A stretch of DNA of 64,000 nt from Kiloniellales bacterium (lineage in GTDB: Bacteria; Pseudomonadota; Alphaproteobacteria; Kiloniellales; JAKSBE01). The first letter of the stretch is position 1, and each line of letters begins with the position of its first letter. Positions 19,174-27,081 of the stretch are shown here, in pieces. Under the pieces are notes generated by a model, which saw nothing but the letters and a program-made list of their open reading frames with translations, was not told the origin of the DNA and did no database searches. The DNA is taken from contig JASJBF010000020.1 in assembly GCA_030066685.1 (NCBI GenBank), forward strand, positions 1 through 64,000. Reading direction: 5' to 3'. The translations under genes were made by a program, and so were the position numbers.

Positions 19174-19933
19174 AACGGACAAGTTCTACAATGACTTGGC
19201 GCCGTATTATCACCTGATGTTCGAGGACTGGAACGCGGTGGTCAGGCGGCAGGCCGAGGCCCTCGGCCCTCTGATCGCCAGGCTGGCGGGCCCCGGCCCG
19301 AAGCGCATCCTGGACGCCAGCTGCGGGATCGGCACCCAGGCCATTGGCCTGGCCCTCAAGGGTCACGCGGTCACCGCCACCGACCTCTCGGCCTCGGCGG
19401 TCGCGCGGGCCCGACGGGAGGCCGCGCGCTTCGGTGTCGAGATGACCTTCGGAACGGCGGATTTGCGCGAAGTGGATCGCAGCGTCCCGGGCCCCTTCGA
19501 CCTCGTGGTCTCGCTCGACAACGCACTGCCGCACCTGGAGAGCGACCGGGATCTGCGCCGGGCCCTGGCCGCCGTTCGGACGCTGCTAGGCGCGGACGGT
19601 TTCTTCCTCGCCTCGGTGCGGGACTACGACCACCTGCGTCAGGAGCGCCCCGAGGGAACGCCGCTCGCCGTCTACCCGGAGGCGGACGGCGAGCGCCGGG
19701 TGCGGCAGACCTGGGATTGGTGGCCGGACGGCGAGGGCTACGACTTCACGCTGCGCATCGAGAGGCGGCGGGTCGGAAAGCCCGAGACCATGGTCTTTAC
19801 CGGCCGCTATCGCGCGCTGAGGCGGGCGGAGCTGAACGCGGCGCTGGAAGCTTCGGGCTTCCCGGATCCTACCTGGCTGGCGCCCGCGGAGACCGGCTTC
19901 TTCCAGCCCATCGTCGCCGCGCGGCCGGGCTAA
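19166..19933 (+). CDS. class I SAM-dependent methyltransferase
   Basis: A 255-residue cytosolic methyltransferase. Motif I, LDASCGIGTQAIGLA (49-63), binds S-adenosylmethionine; TATDLSASAV is the acidic loop after beta 2 and FDLVVSLDNALPHL is motif IV. The motif I form and N-terminal FYNDLAPYYHLMFEDW resemble glycine/sarcosine N-methyltransferase-type proteins, but the acceptor cannot be assigned from sequence alone. ATG 19166 lies inside the end of the upstream gene (8-base overlap), pointing to translational coupling. Its TAA shares four bases with the convergent hutH-like stop. Confidence 0.8.
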   Translation: MRKTDKFYNDLAPYYHLMFEDWNAVVRRQAEALGPLIARLAGPGPKRILDASCGIGTQAIGLALKGHAVTATDLSASAVARARREAARFGVEMTFGTADLREVDRSVPGPFDLVVSLDNALPHLESDRDLRRALAAVRTLLGADGFFLASVRDYDHLRQERPEGTPLAVYPEADGERRVRQTWDWWPDGEGYDFTLRIERRRVGKPETMVFTGRYRALRRAELNAALEASGFPDPTWLAPAETGFFQPIVAARPG

Positions 19934-21453
19934 TCGACCGTCTGTCGGACCGCGGCGAGAAGGCGGCCGGAGGCCAGCAGCTCCGCATCCAAGGCTTCCA
20001 CGTCGGGGGCCAGGGCGCGGTCCTCGTCCAGGGTGTCGACCACCCCGCGGACGAGGTCGTGGGCGACCTCGGTGCCGCGGCCCAGGCTGGGCGGCTCGGC
20101 CAGGTCGACGGCCTGGGCTGCGACCATCAGCTCGATCGCCAGGATCTGGCGCAGGCGCCAGACGATATCGCCGGCCTTGCGCGCCGCCAGGGGCGCGTTG
20201 GTGATGTCGTCCTCGACCCCGTCGGCCGGCCAGCGCAGGTCGTGCGGGACCGGCTGGGCGAGGTGCCGGACCTCGGCCAGCAGGGCCTCGCCGGTCTTCA
20301 GGAGCGGCGCCATGCCGGAGCGCGAGATGCCCTGGGGCGAGAGGGTGCCCGGCAGGCCGCTCAGACGTTCGACCAGCAAGGCGACCGCCCGGCTGACCGA
20401 GAGCGCGGCGACCTGGGCCAGGGCCATGGCCAGGGTGTCGAGGCCGAGGGTCAGGGCCGGCGTGTGGAAGTTGCCAGTGGAGACGATCCGCTCCTCCTCG
20501 AAGAGCACCAGGGGGTTGTCGGCGCTGCCGTTGAGGTCGGCGTCGAGAATCGGATCCAGAAAGTCCAGGGCCGCCTTGAGGCTGCCGTGGACCGCGGCGA
20601 CGCAGCGCAGGGAGATCGGATCCTGCAGGCGCCGCGCCGCGCCCGGGTCGAGCAGGGCGCCGCCGTCGAGCAGGCGGCGCAGGCCCGCGGCGGCGTATTC
20701 CTGGCCGGGCTGCGGCCGGGCGGCGGCGGCCTCGGGCGAGATCGGCGAAGTGTTGGCGCGGAAGCCCTCCATCGACAGGGCGGCCGCGACCTGGGCGAGA
20801 TCGAGCAGATCGCCGGCATCGTGCAGGACCAGGGCGGCGCGGCCCGCGGTGGCCGAGGAGGCGTTGCAGATCGCGATGCCGTCCTTCGGCGCCAGCAGCA
20901 GGGGCTCGAGCTCGGCCTCGCGCAGCGCGTCGCGGGCCGGCAGACGGCGGCCGGCGACCTCCATCTCGCCCTGGCCGAGCAAGGCAAGGCCGAGGTGCGC
21001 CATCTGGCAGAGATCGCTGGCCCCGACCGAGCCGACCGAGGGGATCACCGGGTGGACCCGCGCGTTCAACAGGCGGGCGATGGCATCGGCGATCTCCAGT
21101 GAGGCGCCGGCGCCACCGGCGAGCAGGCCGTTGAGCCGGACCAGCAGCAGGGCCCGGGTCTGGTCCCGGGGCAGGGGTGGGCCGAGGGCGGTGCTGCGGG
21201 CCAGGACGGTGAGCTCGGAGAACTCAGCCATCTCCTCGCGCGTCAGGCGGTGCGTGACCCGCGGACCGAGCCCGGTCGTCAAACCGTAGACCGGGATGTT
21301 CTCGTCGACGTGGGTCTCGACCACGGCGCGGCTCAGCGCCATCCGCTCCAGCGCCTCCGGCGCCAGGGCCACCCGAGCGTCGTCGCGCGCGACTCCGGCC
21401 AGGGTCGCCGGCTCGAGATCGAATCCGGTCAGGACTAGGGTTTCTCGATCCAC
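19930..21453 (-). CDS. HAL/PAL-family ammonia-lyase, divergent HutH
   Basis: A 507-residue aromatic amino acid lyase-family protein in the hut cluster, where histidine ammonia-lyase (histidine to urocanate) is expected. Tyr56 in YGLTTGLGP, NGSADNPLV-like DLNGSADNP, GNFHTPA and VEDDITNAPLAARK match the fold. However, the MIO cofactor triad Ala-Ser-Gly is replaced: the sequence reads GSVGASDLCQMAH, giving Ala145-Ser146-Asp147, and the usual QDxYS tyrosine is Ile280 (QDPISLRC). Reading frame and flanks are intact. It may still be the histidase, or a related lyase or isomerase with a modified cofactor; no canonical hutH lies in the window. Confidence 0.8.
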   Translation of the reverse strand: MDRETLVLTGFDLEPATLAGVARDDARVALAPEALERMALSRAVVETHVDENIPVYGLTTGLGPRVTHRLTREEMAEFSELTVLARSTALGPPLPRDQTRALLLVRLNGLLAGGAGASLEIADAIARLLNARVHPVIPSVGSVGASDLCQMAHLGLALLGQGEMEVAGRRLPARDALREAELEPLLLAPKDGIAICNASSATAGRAALVLHDAGDLLDLAQVAAALSMEGFRANTSPISPEAAAARPQPGQEYAAAGLRRLLDGGALLDPGAARRLQDPISLRCVAAVHGSLKAALDFLDPILDADLNGSADNPLVLFEEERIVSTGNFHTPALTLGLDTLAMALAQVAALSVSRAVALLVERLSGLPGTLSPQGISRSGMAPLLKTGEALLAEVRHLAQPVPHDLRWPADGVEDDITNAPLAARKAGDIVWRLRQILAIELMVAAQAVDLAEPPSLGRGTEVAHDLVRGVVDTLDEDRALAPDVEALDAELLASGRLLAAVRQTVD

Positions 21454-21654
21454 CTTGACGCCCCCTCAGGTTGCCGATCCGGCCCTTTGTTCTCTCTGCG
21501 GCGAAGCCGTCGCTTATCGCATACTGCCGGCAGAAGCGCGCTTGTAGTCTCACTCCGCCCCGGTGCAGGACTCTGCCACAGCCGATCGCCGGCGGGCCAA
21601 CCTTTCGGCCGGCCCGGCCGGGGTGCAGGATGGACAGGCGAGCGGGAGGACCCC
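21454..21654. other. 201-bp spacer between hutH-like gene and mttB-family gene
   Basis: No gene is supported. It is the divergent promoter region of the two flanking genes. A strong ribosome-binding sequence GGGAGGA (21644-21650) lies 4 bases before the TTG at 21655 and decides that start. Confidence 0.45.
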
Positions 21655-23181
21655 TTGGCGAGAGATCGAACGAGACGGCGCGCGCGGCGCGACGCGGGCG
21701 GCTTCAAGCAGCCGGACTGGGCGCTGCTGCGCAATCCCTACCGACCGCTGGAGATCCTGGATCCGGAGCAGATCGAGGCGATCCACGACGCCTCGATGAC
21801 GATTCTCGAGGAGATCGGCATGGACTTCCTGCTGCCGGAGGCGCGGGAGATTCTCAAGGCTGCCGGCGCCGAGGTCGAGACAGGCTCCGAGCGGGTCCGC
21901 TTCGACCGGGGGCTGGTTTCGGAGGCCGTGGCCAAGGCGCCGTCCAGCTTCACCCTGCACGCCCGCAACCCGGCGCGGAACCTGAGTATCGGCGAGAACC
22001 ACCTGAACTTCATCCTGATCGCAAGCGCGCCCAACGTCTCTGACCTGGAGGGCGGGCGGCGGCCGGGCAACTTCCCCGACTACTGCGACCTGCTGCGCCT
22101 CGGCCAGAGCCTCAACATCATCCACCTCTACGGCGGCTATCCGGTCGAGCCGGTGGACCTGCCGCCGGAGACCCGGCACCTGGACTGCATCCAGGCCTTC
22201 GTCGAGCTGGGCGACAAGGTCTTCCACGGCTACTCCCTGGGCCGGACCCGGATCCTGGACGCCATCGAGATGACCCGGATCGCCCATGGGATCGACCTCG
22301 AGACGCTGAAGACGCGGCCAAGCCTCTATTCGATCATCAACTCCAGCTCGCCGCTGCGCCTGGACGGCCCGATGCTGGAGGGCATCATCGAGCTGGCCCG
22401 GCACAACCAGGTGGTGGTGCTGACCCCCTTCACCCTGGCCGGCGCGATGAGCCCGGTGACCCTGGCCGGGGCGCTCGCCCAGCAGAACGCCGAAGCCCTG
22501 GCCGGCCTGGCCTTCACGCAGATCGTTAACCCCGGGGCGCCGGTGGTCTACGGCGGCTTTACCTCGAACGTCGACATGAAGTCGGGGGCGCCGGCCTTCG
22601 GCACGCCGGAGTACAGCCGCGCCGCCCTGGTCGGCGGCCAGCTGGCGCGGCGCTACGGGCTGCCCTACCGCTCGTCCAACGCCAACGCCTCCAACGTGGT
22701 CGACGCCCAGGCGGCCTATGAATCCGAGATGTCGCTCTGGGGCGCGGTCATGGGCCACGCCAACCTGGTCAAGCACGCCGCCGGCTGGATGGAAGGCGGG
22801 CTCTGCGCTTCCTTCGAGAAAGTGGTCCTGGACGCCGAGCTGCTGCAGATGATGGCCGAGTTCCTGAAGCCGATCGAGGTCAGCGAGGCGACCCTGGGCC
22901 TGGACGCCATCGCCGAGGTCGGCCCCGGCGGACACTTCTTCGGCGCGGCCCACACCATGGCCCGCTACGAGACCGCCTTCTACGCGCCGATCCTCTCGGA
23001 CTGGCGCAACTACGAGACCTGGGAGGAGGCGGGGGCGGAGACCGCGACCCTGCGGGCCAACCGACTCTACAAGAGGCTGCTGGCCGAATACGAGCCGCCG
23101 CCGCTCGACCCCGGAATCCGCGAGGAACTGGCCGCCTTCGTCGCCCGCCGCAAGGCGGAGGGCGGCGCGGCGGCGGCCTGA
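21655..23181 (+). CDS. trimethylamine/glycine betaine methyltransferase-family protein (non-pyrrolysine)
   Basis: A 508-residue MttB-superfamily protein. Its frame has no in-frame amber, so it belongs to the non-pyrrolysine branch, which in characterised cases demethylates glycine betaine or other quaternary amines to a corrinoid protein. Family sequence includes HDASMTILEEIGMDF near the N terminus, VVYGGFTSNVDMKSGAPAFG in the barrel, and GPGGHFFGAAHTM near the end. No corrinoid protein or methylcorrinoid:THF methyltransferase gene is adjacent, so the acceptor must be elsewhere. TTG 21655 is chosen for its GGGAGGA. A link to soxBDAG through betaine-dimethylglycine-sarcosine is plausible inference. 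Confidence 0.82.
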   Translation: MARDRTRRRARRDAGGFKQPDWALLRNPYRPLEILDPEQIEAIHDASMTILEEIGMDFLLPEAREILKAAGAEVETGSERVRFDRGLVSEAVAKAPSSFTLHARNPARNLSIGENHLNFILIASAPNVSDLEGGRRPGNFPDYCDLLRLGQSLNIIHLYGGYPVEPVDLPPETRHLDCIQAFVELGDKVFHGYSLGRTRILDAIEMTRIAHGIDLETLKTRPSLYSIINSSSPLRLDGPMLEGIIELARHNQVVVLTPFTLAGAMSPVTLAGALAQQNAEALAGLAFTQIVNPGAPVVYGGFTSNVDMKSGAPAFGTPEYSRAALVGGQLARRYGLPYRSSNANASNVVDAQAAYESEMSLWGAVMGHANLVKHAAGWMEGGLCASFEKVVLDAELLQMMAEFLKPIEVSEATLGLDAIAEVGPGGHFFGAAHTMARYETAFYAPILSDWRNYETWEEAGAETATLRANRLYKRLLAEYEPPPLDPGIREELAAFVARRKAEGGAAAA

Positions 23182-23197
23182 CGGCGCGCCTTGCCGC

Positions 23198-24235
23198 TCA
23201 GCCGGTTTCGGCCTGGCCGGCCGTGGGATGCAGGACGGGTTCCTTGGGCCGCAGGAAATGCCGCCGCAACACCTCCCAGTAGCTTCGGTAGTGATAGCCG
23301 CCGTTGGTGGCGAGGATCTGGTCGCGGCGATGCCGCCAGACCCTGGGCAGGCGGTACCAGGGCAGGGCCGGCGCGGCGTGGTGCACGGCGTGCAGGTTGT
23401 TGTTGAGGAACAGCAGGGAGAGCAGGGGGCCGCTTTCAACGATCGCGGTCCGCGCCGCCACCGCCTCGGCAGCCCGGTGCTCCAGGAAGGAGCGCAGGAG
23501 GGTGAGGGCGAGCCCCGGATAGACGAAGAGCAGGAGGTAGGCGTCCAAGGGGATCTCGCAGACCCCGACCACCCAGACCAGGACCAGGGCGACCGCGGGC
23601 AGGTGCAGGAACCAGGCGCCGAGATGCGAGCGGTCGCCCCGCAGCAGCCGCCGTGTCTCGCCGCAGAGGAGCCGCAGGACGGCGACCGGCGGGCCGAGGA
23701 CAAGGCGGCCCGAGGCGGTGTTGTGGGCCGCAAGGAGACGCCGTTTCAAGGGGCCGCTGGCCTGCCATTCTTCCAGGCTCAGGTAGAAGGATTCGGGATC
23801 GCTCTGCGGGTCGGTCAGGCGGCTGTTGTCGTGGTGCGCGAGGTGGCTCAAGCGGTAGATCTGGAAGGGCAGCCAGAGCCAGAGGCTGGGATAGATGATC
23901 AGCTCGTCCAGGAAAGGCTTGCCGGTCGGGTGTCCATGAACCACTTCATGCTGAAGCGAGCCGTGCCAGGCGACGAGATAGCCGCCGAGCGGCAGGACCA
24001 GCCACCAGGGGAGCGCGTGATAGTTCCAGGTCAAAGCCAGGAAGCCGGCGTAGACGGCGAGGGCGACCAGAAGGCTGGGCCATTCGAGGCCCCAGGGATG
24101 TTGCTGCGCCGTCGGCGCCGCTCGGCTGCCGCCGTCTTCCGACGCCGGCGCGCTCGGCGTTGGCGCCTCGGGCGCCGCCGCGTAGACTCGATCCGGCTGT
24201 CCCGGCTTGTGTGGGTTGAATGAGCGTTTGATCAT
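23198..24235 (-). CDS. membrane fatty acid desaturase-family protein
   Basis: A 345-residue integral membrane di-iron enzyme family member. Three histidine boxes are visible: HEVVHGH (96-102), HLAHH (131-135) and HAVHH (about 290), with four or so membrane helices between. The family includes acyl-lipid desaturases and hydroxylases or ketolases, so the lipid substrate is undetermined. ATG 24235 is chosen; an upstream in-frame TTG would extend it into the operator-like region. Divergent from the HTH regulator gene (103 bases between starts) and convergent with the mttB-family gene, 16 bases from its stop. Confidence 0.85.
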   Translation of the reverse strand: MIKRSFNPHKPGQPDRVYAAAPEAPTPSAPASEDGGSRAAPTAQQHPWGLEWPSLLVALAVYAGFLALTWNYHALPWWLVLPLGGYLVAWHGSLQHEVVHGHPTGKPFLDELIIYPSLWLWLPFQIYRLSHLAHHDNSRLTDPQSDPESFYLSLEEWQASGPLKRRLLAAHNTASGRLVLGPPVAVLRLLCGETRRLLRGDRSHLGAWFLHLPAVALVLVWVVGVCEIPLDAYLLLFVYPGLALTLLRSFLEHRAAEAVAARTAIVESGPLLSLLFLNNNLHAVHHAAPALPWYRLPRVWRHRRDQILATNGGYHYRSYWEVLRRHFLRPKEPVLHPTAGQAETG

Positions 24236-24253
24236 ATAAACCAAAAGTCGATA

Positions 24254-24304
24254 CGTTGTCGCCAATATGTTGATTATATACAACGGATGTTAATTTTCCA
24301 CAAC
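24254..24304. promoter_or_regulatory. GTTG/CAAC half-sites between desaturase and HTH regulator genes
   Basis: CGTTG at 24254-24258 is inverted as CAACG at 24281-24285; GTTG at 24269-24272 is also inverted to that CAAC, and another CAAC occurs at 24301-24304. The region is unusually AT-rich (TGATTATATA, TTAATTTT) for this genome and sits between two divergent starts, as expected for overlapping promoters with an operator of the adjacent regulator. Confidence 0.45.
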
Positions 24305-24338
24305 AGACTGGCCCGAGCCACGACCGGGGAGGCGGGTT

Positions 24339-25238
24339 GTGAACCGTGAAGAAGCCGTTGAGAAGTTCCAGAAGCGCTTGAGCGAGGTGATCGAGCGGAG
24401 CGGCCTGAGCCGCTCGGCCTTTGCCGCCCAGCTGAGCCTCGACCGTTCGACCCTGTCGCAGCTGCTGTCCAGCGGCAACGACCGGCTGCCGCGAGCCGAG
24501 ACCATCGTGGCTATCGCCTCGATGGCGCAGGTCAGCGTCGACTGGCTGCTGGGTCTCTCCGAGGACGAGCCGAGCAGCGAGTTGGTCGCCAGCGACCTGG
24601 AGATCGAGGCCAACGCGGGGCTGCCGATGGACGAGCGCCTGCAGCGCTGGCACGCGGAGGCGGTCGGCTACAAGATCCGCTACGTGCCGACGACCCTGCC
24701 GGACCTGCTGAAGACCAAGGAGGTCATCGGCTACGAGTACCAGGAGTACGGCGATCCGGTGCACGAGGCGCGGATCGAGGAGGCCGAGCGGCGCCTGGCC
24801 TACAGCCGCCGTCCGGAGACCGACATCGAGGCCTGCTCCTCCTACCATTCCCTGGATTCCTTCGCCCAGGGCGAGGGGATCTGGCGCAACCTGTCGCTCG
24901 ATGACCGGATCGCGCAGCTCGACTGGATGATCGAGTTGACCGAGGAGCTCTATCCGACCTTCCGCTGGTTTCTCTACGACGGGCTGCAGAGGTTTTCCGC
25001 GCCCTACACGATCTTCGGCCCGACCCGGGCGGCGGTCTACGTTGGCAGCATGTTCTTCGTTTTCAACGCGACCGAGCAGATCCGCGCCCTGACCCGGCAT
25101 TTCGACGACCTGATCCGTGCCGCCGTGGTTCAACCGCCCGACGTGGCGGACTACCTCAAGGGACTGAGGCGCAAAGCGGCCGACGGCAAGGCGAAACCCG
25201 TCCGGGCGCTGACGAAGGCCAAGGCGGCCGGCAAGTGA
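24339..25238 (+). CDS. XRE-type helix-turn-helix transcriptional regulator
   Basis: A 299-residue cytoplasmic regulator. An N-terminal XRE/Cro-type HTH covers about residues 8-70 (SGLSRSAFAAQLSLDRSTLSQ). The C-terminal ~200 residues form a domain of unknown ligand, including RWFLYDGLQRFSAPYTIFG and an FVFNATEQIRALTRHFDDL segment. A basic tail (RRKAADGKAKP, ALTKAKAAGK) follows. GTG 24339 is supported by GGGGAGG about 7 bases upstream. It lies divergent to the desaturase and upstream of the PhnD-like gene, so those are the likely targets, together with its own promoter. Confidence 0.85.
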   Translation: MNREEAVEKFQKRLSEVIERSGLSRSAFAAQLSLDRSTLSQLLSSGNDRLPRAETIVAIASMAQVSVDWLLGLSEDEPSSELVASDLEIEANAGLPMDERLQRWHAEAVGYKIRYVPTTLPDLLKTKEVIGYEYQEYGDPVHEARIEEAERRLAYSRRPETDIEACSSYHSLDSFAQGEGIWRNLSLDDRIAQLDWMIELTEELYPTFRWFLYDGLQRFSAPYTIFGPTRAAVYVGSMFFVFNATEQIRALTRHFDDLIRAAVVQPPDVADYLKGLRRKAADGKAKPVRALTKAKAAGK

Positions 25239-25278
25239 GCCGGCCTCGCGCGGCCGCAGACCCTGCGGACGCCTGCCG

Positions 25279-26091
25279 ATGAAGCTGGCCGAACTGCCGA
25301 TGTACGACCTGCCCGAGCTGCGCGCGGCGACCGATGCCTGGTGGAAAGGCCTCGCGAGCGCCTTTCGGCGACAGGGAATCGAGGAGGTTCCCGAGGCCCT
25401 GGACCGCTCCGGCCGGCTCGGCGGCCGGCCCGAAGGGAACCGGCTGTTGTTCGGCCAGTGCTGCGGCTACGACCTGGTCCGCAGCCCGGAGCAGCTGACC
25501 CTCGTGGCGACCCCGGCCTACCGCAGCCCGCATTGCCGCGGCGCCCTCTACCGGAGCCTCGTCGTGGTCGGCGACTCCAACCCGGCAGCCCGCTTCGAGG
25601 ACCTCAGGGGCCAGCGCTGCGTGATCAACGCGGCCTGTTCCCATTCCGGCTACACCGCGCTGGGCTACATGATCGCAGCGCTCGGCACCCCTCCGGCCAA
25701 TCGGGAAGAGCGGTTCTTCTCGCGGACCGAGGTCTCCGGCTCGCATGCGGAGTCGCTGGACCGGCTGCGCGAGGGACGGGCGGATTGCACCTCGGTCGAC
25801 TGCGTCACCTTCGCGTTGCTGGCGCGGCACCGGGCGCCGGCCCTCCGCGGCCTGCGCGTGCTTGCGGAGAGCGCCCGGGCGCCCGGTCTGCCCTACGTCA
25901 CGGCCGCCGCAGCCGGCGCCGATCTCGTGGCACGCCTTCGCGACGGGCTCCGCCTGGCGCTGGCGGATCCCGCCCTGGCCACGGCCCGCGACGCGCTCCT
26001 GATCGAGGGTATCGAGATCCTTCCTCCGTCCGCCTACCGGCGGATAACGGCGATGGAGGCCGAGGCCGTCGCGCTGCCCCTCGAAGCCTGA
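25279..26091 (+). CDS. PhnD/SsuA-type substrate-binding protein without signal peptide
   Basis: A 270-residue periplasmic-binding-fold protein similar to phosphonate/phosphite ABC transporter binding proteins: NRLLFGQCCGYDLV, VATPAYRSPHC, FEDLRGQRCVINAACSHSGY and a SVDCVTFALLARH segment. No N-terminal signal peptide or lipobox is visible (it starts MKLAELPMYDLPELR), so it may be cytoplasmic or a ligand-sensing protein rather than a transport component. No permease or ATPase gene is next to it. It follows the HTH regulator by 40 bases and could act with it. Confidence 0.75.
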   Translation: MKLAELPMYDLPELRAATDAWWKGLASAFRRQGIEEVPEALDRSGRLGGRPEGNRLLFGQCCGYDLVRSPEQLTLVATPAYRSPHCRGALYRSLVVVGDSNPAARFEDLRGQRCVINAACSHSGYTALGYMIAALGTPPANREERFFSRTEVSGSHAESLDRLREGRADCTSVDCVTFALLARHRAPALRGLRVLAESARAPGLPYVTAAAAGADLVARLRDGLRLALADPALATARDALLIEGIEILPPSAYRRITAMEAEAVALPLEA

Positions 26092-26341
26092 ACGCGGGTC
26101 GTGACCCGACCGCAACGTGGTTAAGCCCGGCAGGCTCCCGGTAGCGCGGGTCGGCCCGGATTCCCAGGCCCAAAGGCGGCTCGCGCGGGCCGGCAAAGGG
26201 TTAATCTAAAGGGTCTCGTAATCATTATCTGGTCTTCTCCCCTGACGGTGCCGGGTCGGTTGCGACGATCCCCGTCGCCCGACTTGGCAGCCCGGCCTTC
26301 CGCGGGCCGGCGACACCGCCTTTTCACGAGGAGACGACCCC

Positions 26342-27070
26342 ATGAGGCGGGGCAAAGCATCGGGTCTTGGTGCGCTTGCGGGCCTTGCGCTCGCCTGCAT
26401 GGTCTGGCATCCGGCGGGCGCCGACGAGGCGGTCCCGACCCAACTGGCAGAAGGTTTCATCCAGTCAATCGGCGACCGCGCGGTCAGGATTCTCAAGGCC
26501 TGCGGCGAGGACAAGCTGCAGCTCGACCGAGATGCCCTCGAAGCGCTGATCCGCTCCGGCTTCAACATCGAGCTGATCGGACGCTTCGTCCTGGGCAAGT
26601 ACGCCCGCAAGGCGACCCCGGTTCAGCTTGGCGAATACAAGAGCCTGTACCGGGACTTCTTCGTCGGCAGCTTTTCCCGGCAGCTCTGCATCTTCCGCGG
26701 CGACGTGGTGACGGTGCTCGGCAGCCAGCCGGTCGGGAAGCGCGACACCATGGTCGAAACGCGGGTCGACCGCGAAGGCCAATCGCTGAATGCCTCCTGG
26801 CGGGTGCGGCGCAGTAGGGGCGACTACAAGATCATCGATCTGGTCATCGATGGGGTCAGCATCGCGCTCAGCCAACGCCAGGAGTTCTCGTCGATCCTCG
26901 TCAACGGCGGTATGGATCGGCTGCTCGAAGTCCTTCGCAACAAGCTGAAGGCCAACGCGGAGGCCGGGAATCAGGGACCGGCTGCCGAGGAGTCCTCGAC
27001 GGCAGGGCGTCTGGGGAGCCTGATCGGTCCGTCCGAGCGCGCGGTGGGAACCGCGCCCGCGGGCAGATAG
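26342..27070 (+). CDS. MlaC-like periplasmic phospholipid-binding protein
   Basis: A 242-residue exported protein of the MlaC/Ttg2D family, which shuttles phospholipids between outer and inner membrane. Signal peptide 1-27 (AGA cleavage); family sequences are FNIELIGRFVLGKY, YKSLYRDFFVGSF and YKIIDLVIDGVSIALSQRQEFSSIL. A 30-40 residue polar tail after about 200 is extra. It stands without mlaA, B, D, E or F genes, so either the transporter is encoded elsewhere or this copy works with another system. ATG 26342 follows AGGAGACGACCCC. The 250-base spacer upstream holds no supported gene and probably the promoter. Confidence 0.85.
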   Translation: MRRGKASGLGALAGLALACMVWHPAGADEAVPTQLAEGFIQSIGDRAVRILKACGEDKLQLDRDALEALIRSGFNIELIGRFVLGKYARKATPVQLGEYKSLYRDFFVGSFSRQLCIFRGDVVTVLGSQPVGKRDTMVETRVDREGQSLNASWRVRRSRGDYKIIDLVIDGVSIALSQRQEFSSILVNGGMDRLLEVLRNKLKANAEAGNQGPAAEESSTAGRLGSLIGPSERAVGTAPAGR

Positions 27071-27081
27071 GGCGGGCGGAC

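Noticed and set aside
19930-21453. A frameshift explaining the missing Gly in the HutH-like motif
   Set aside because: Exactly one codon is absent; frame and flanking family sequence continue normally, so no frameshift is needed.
21655-23181. Pyrrolysine-containing trimethylamine methyltransferase
   Set aside because: The frame has no internal amber codon and no pyl genes are near, so it belongs to the non-pyrrolysine branch.
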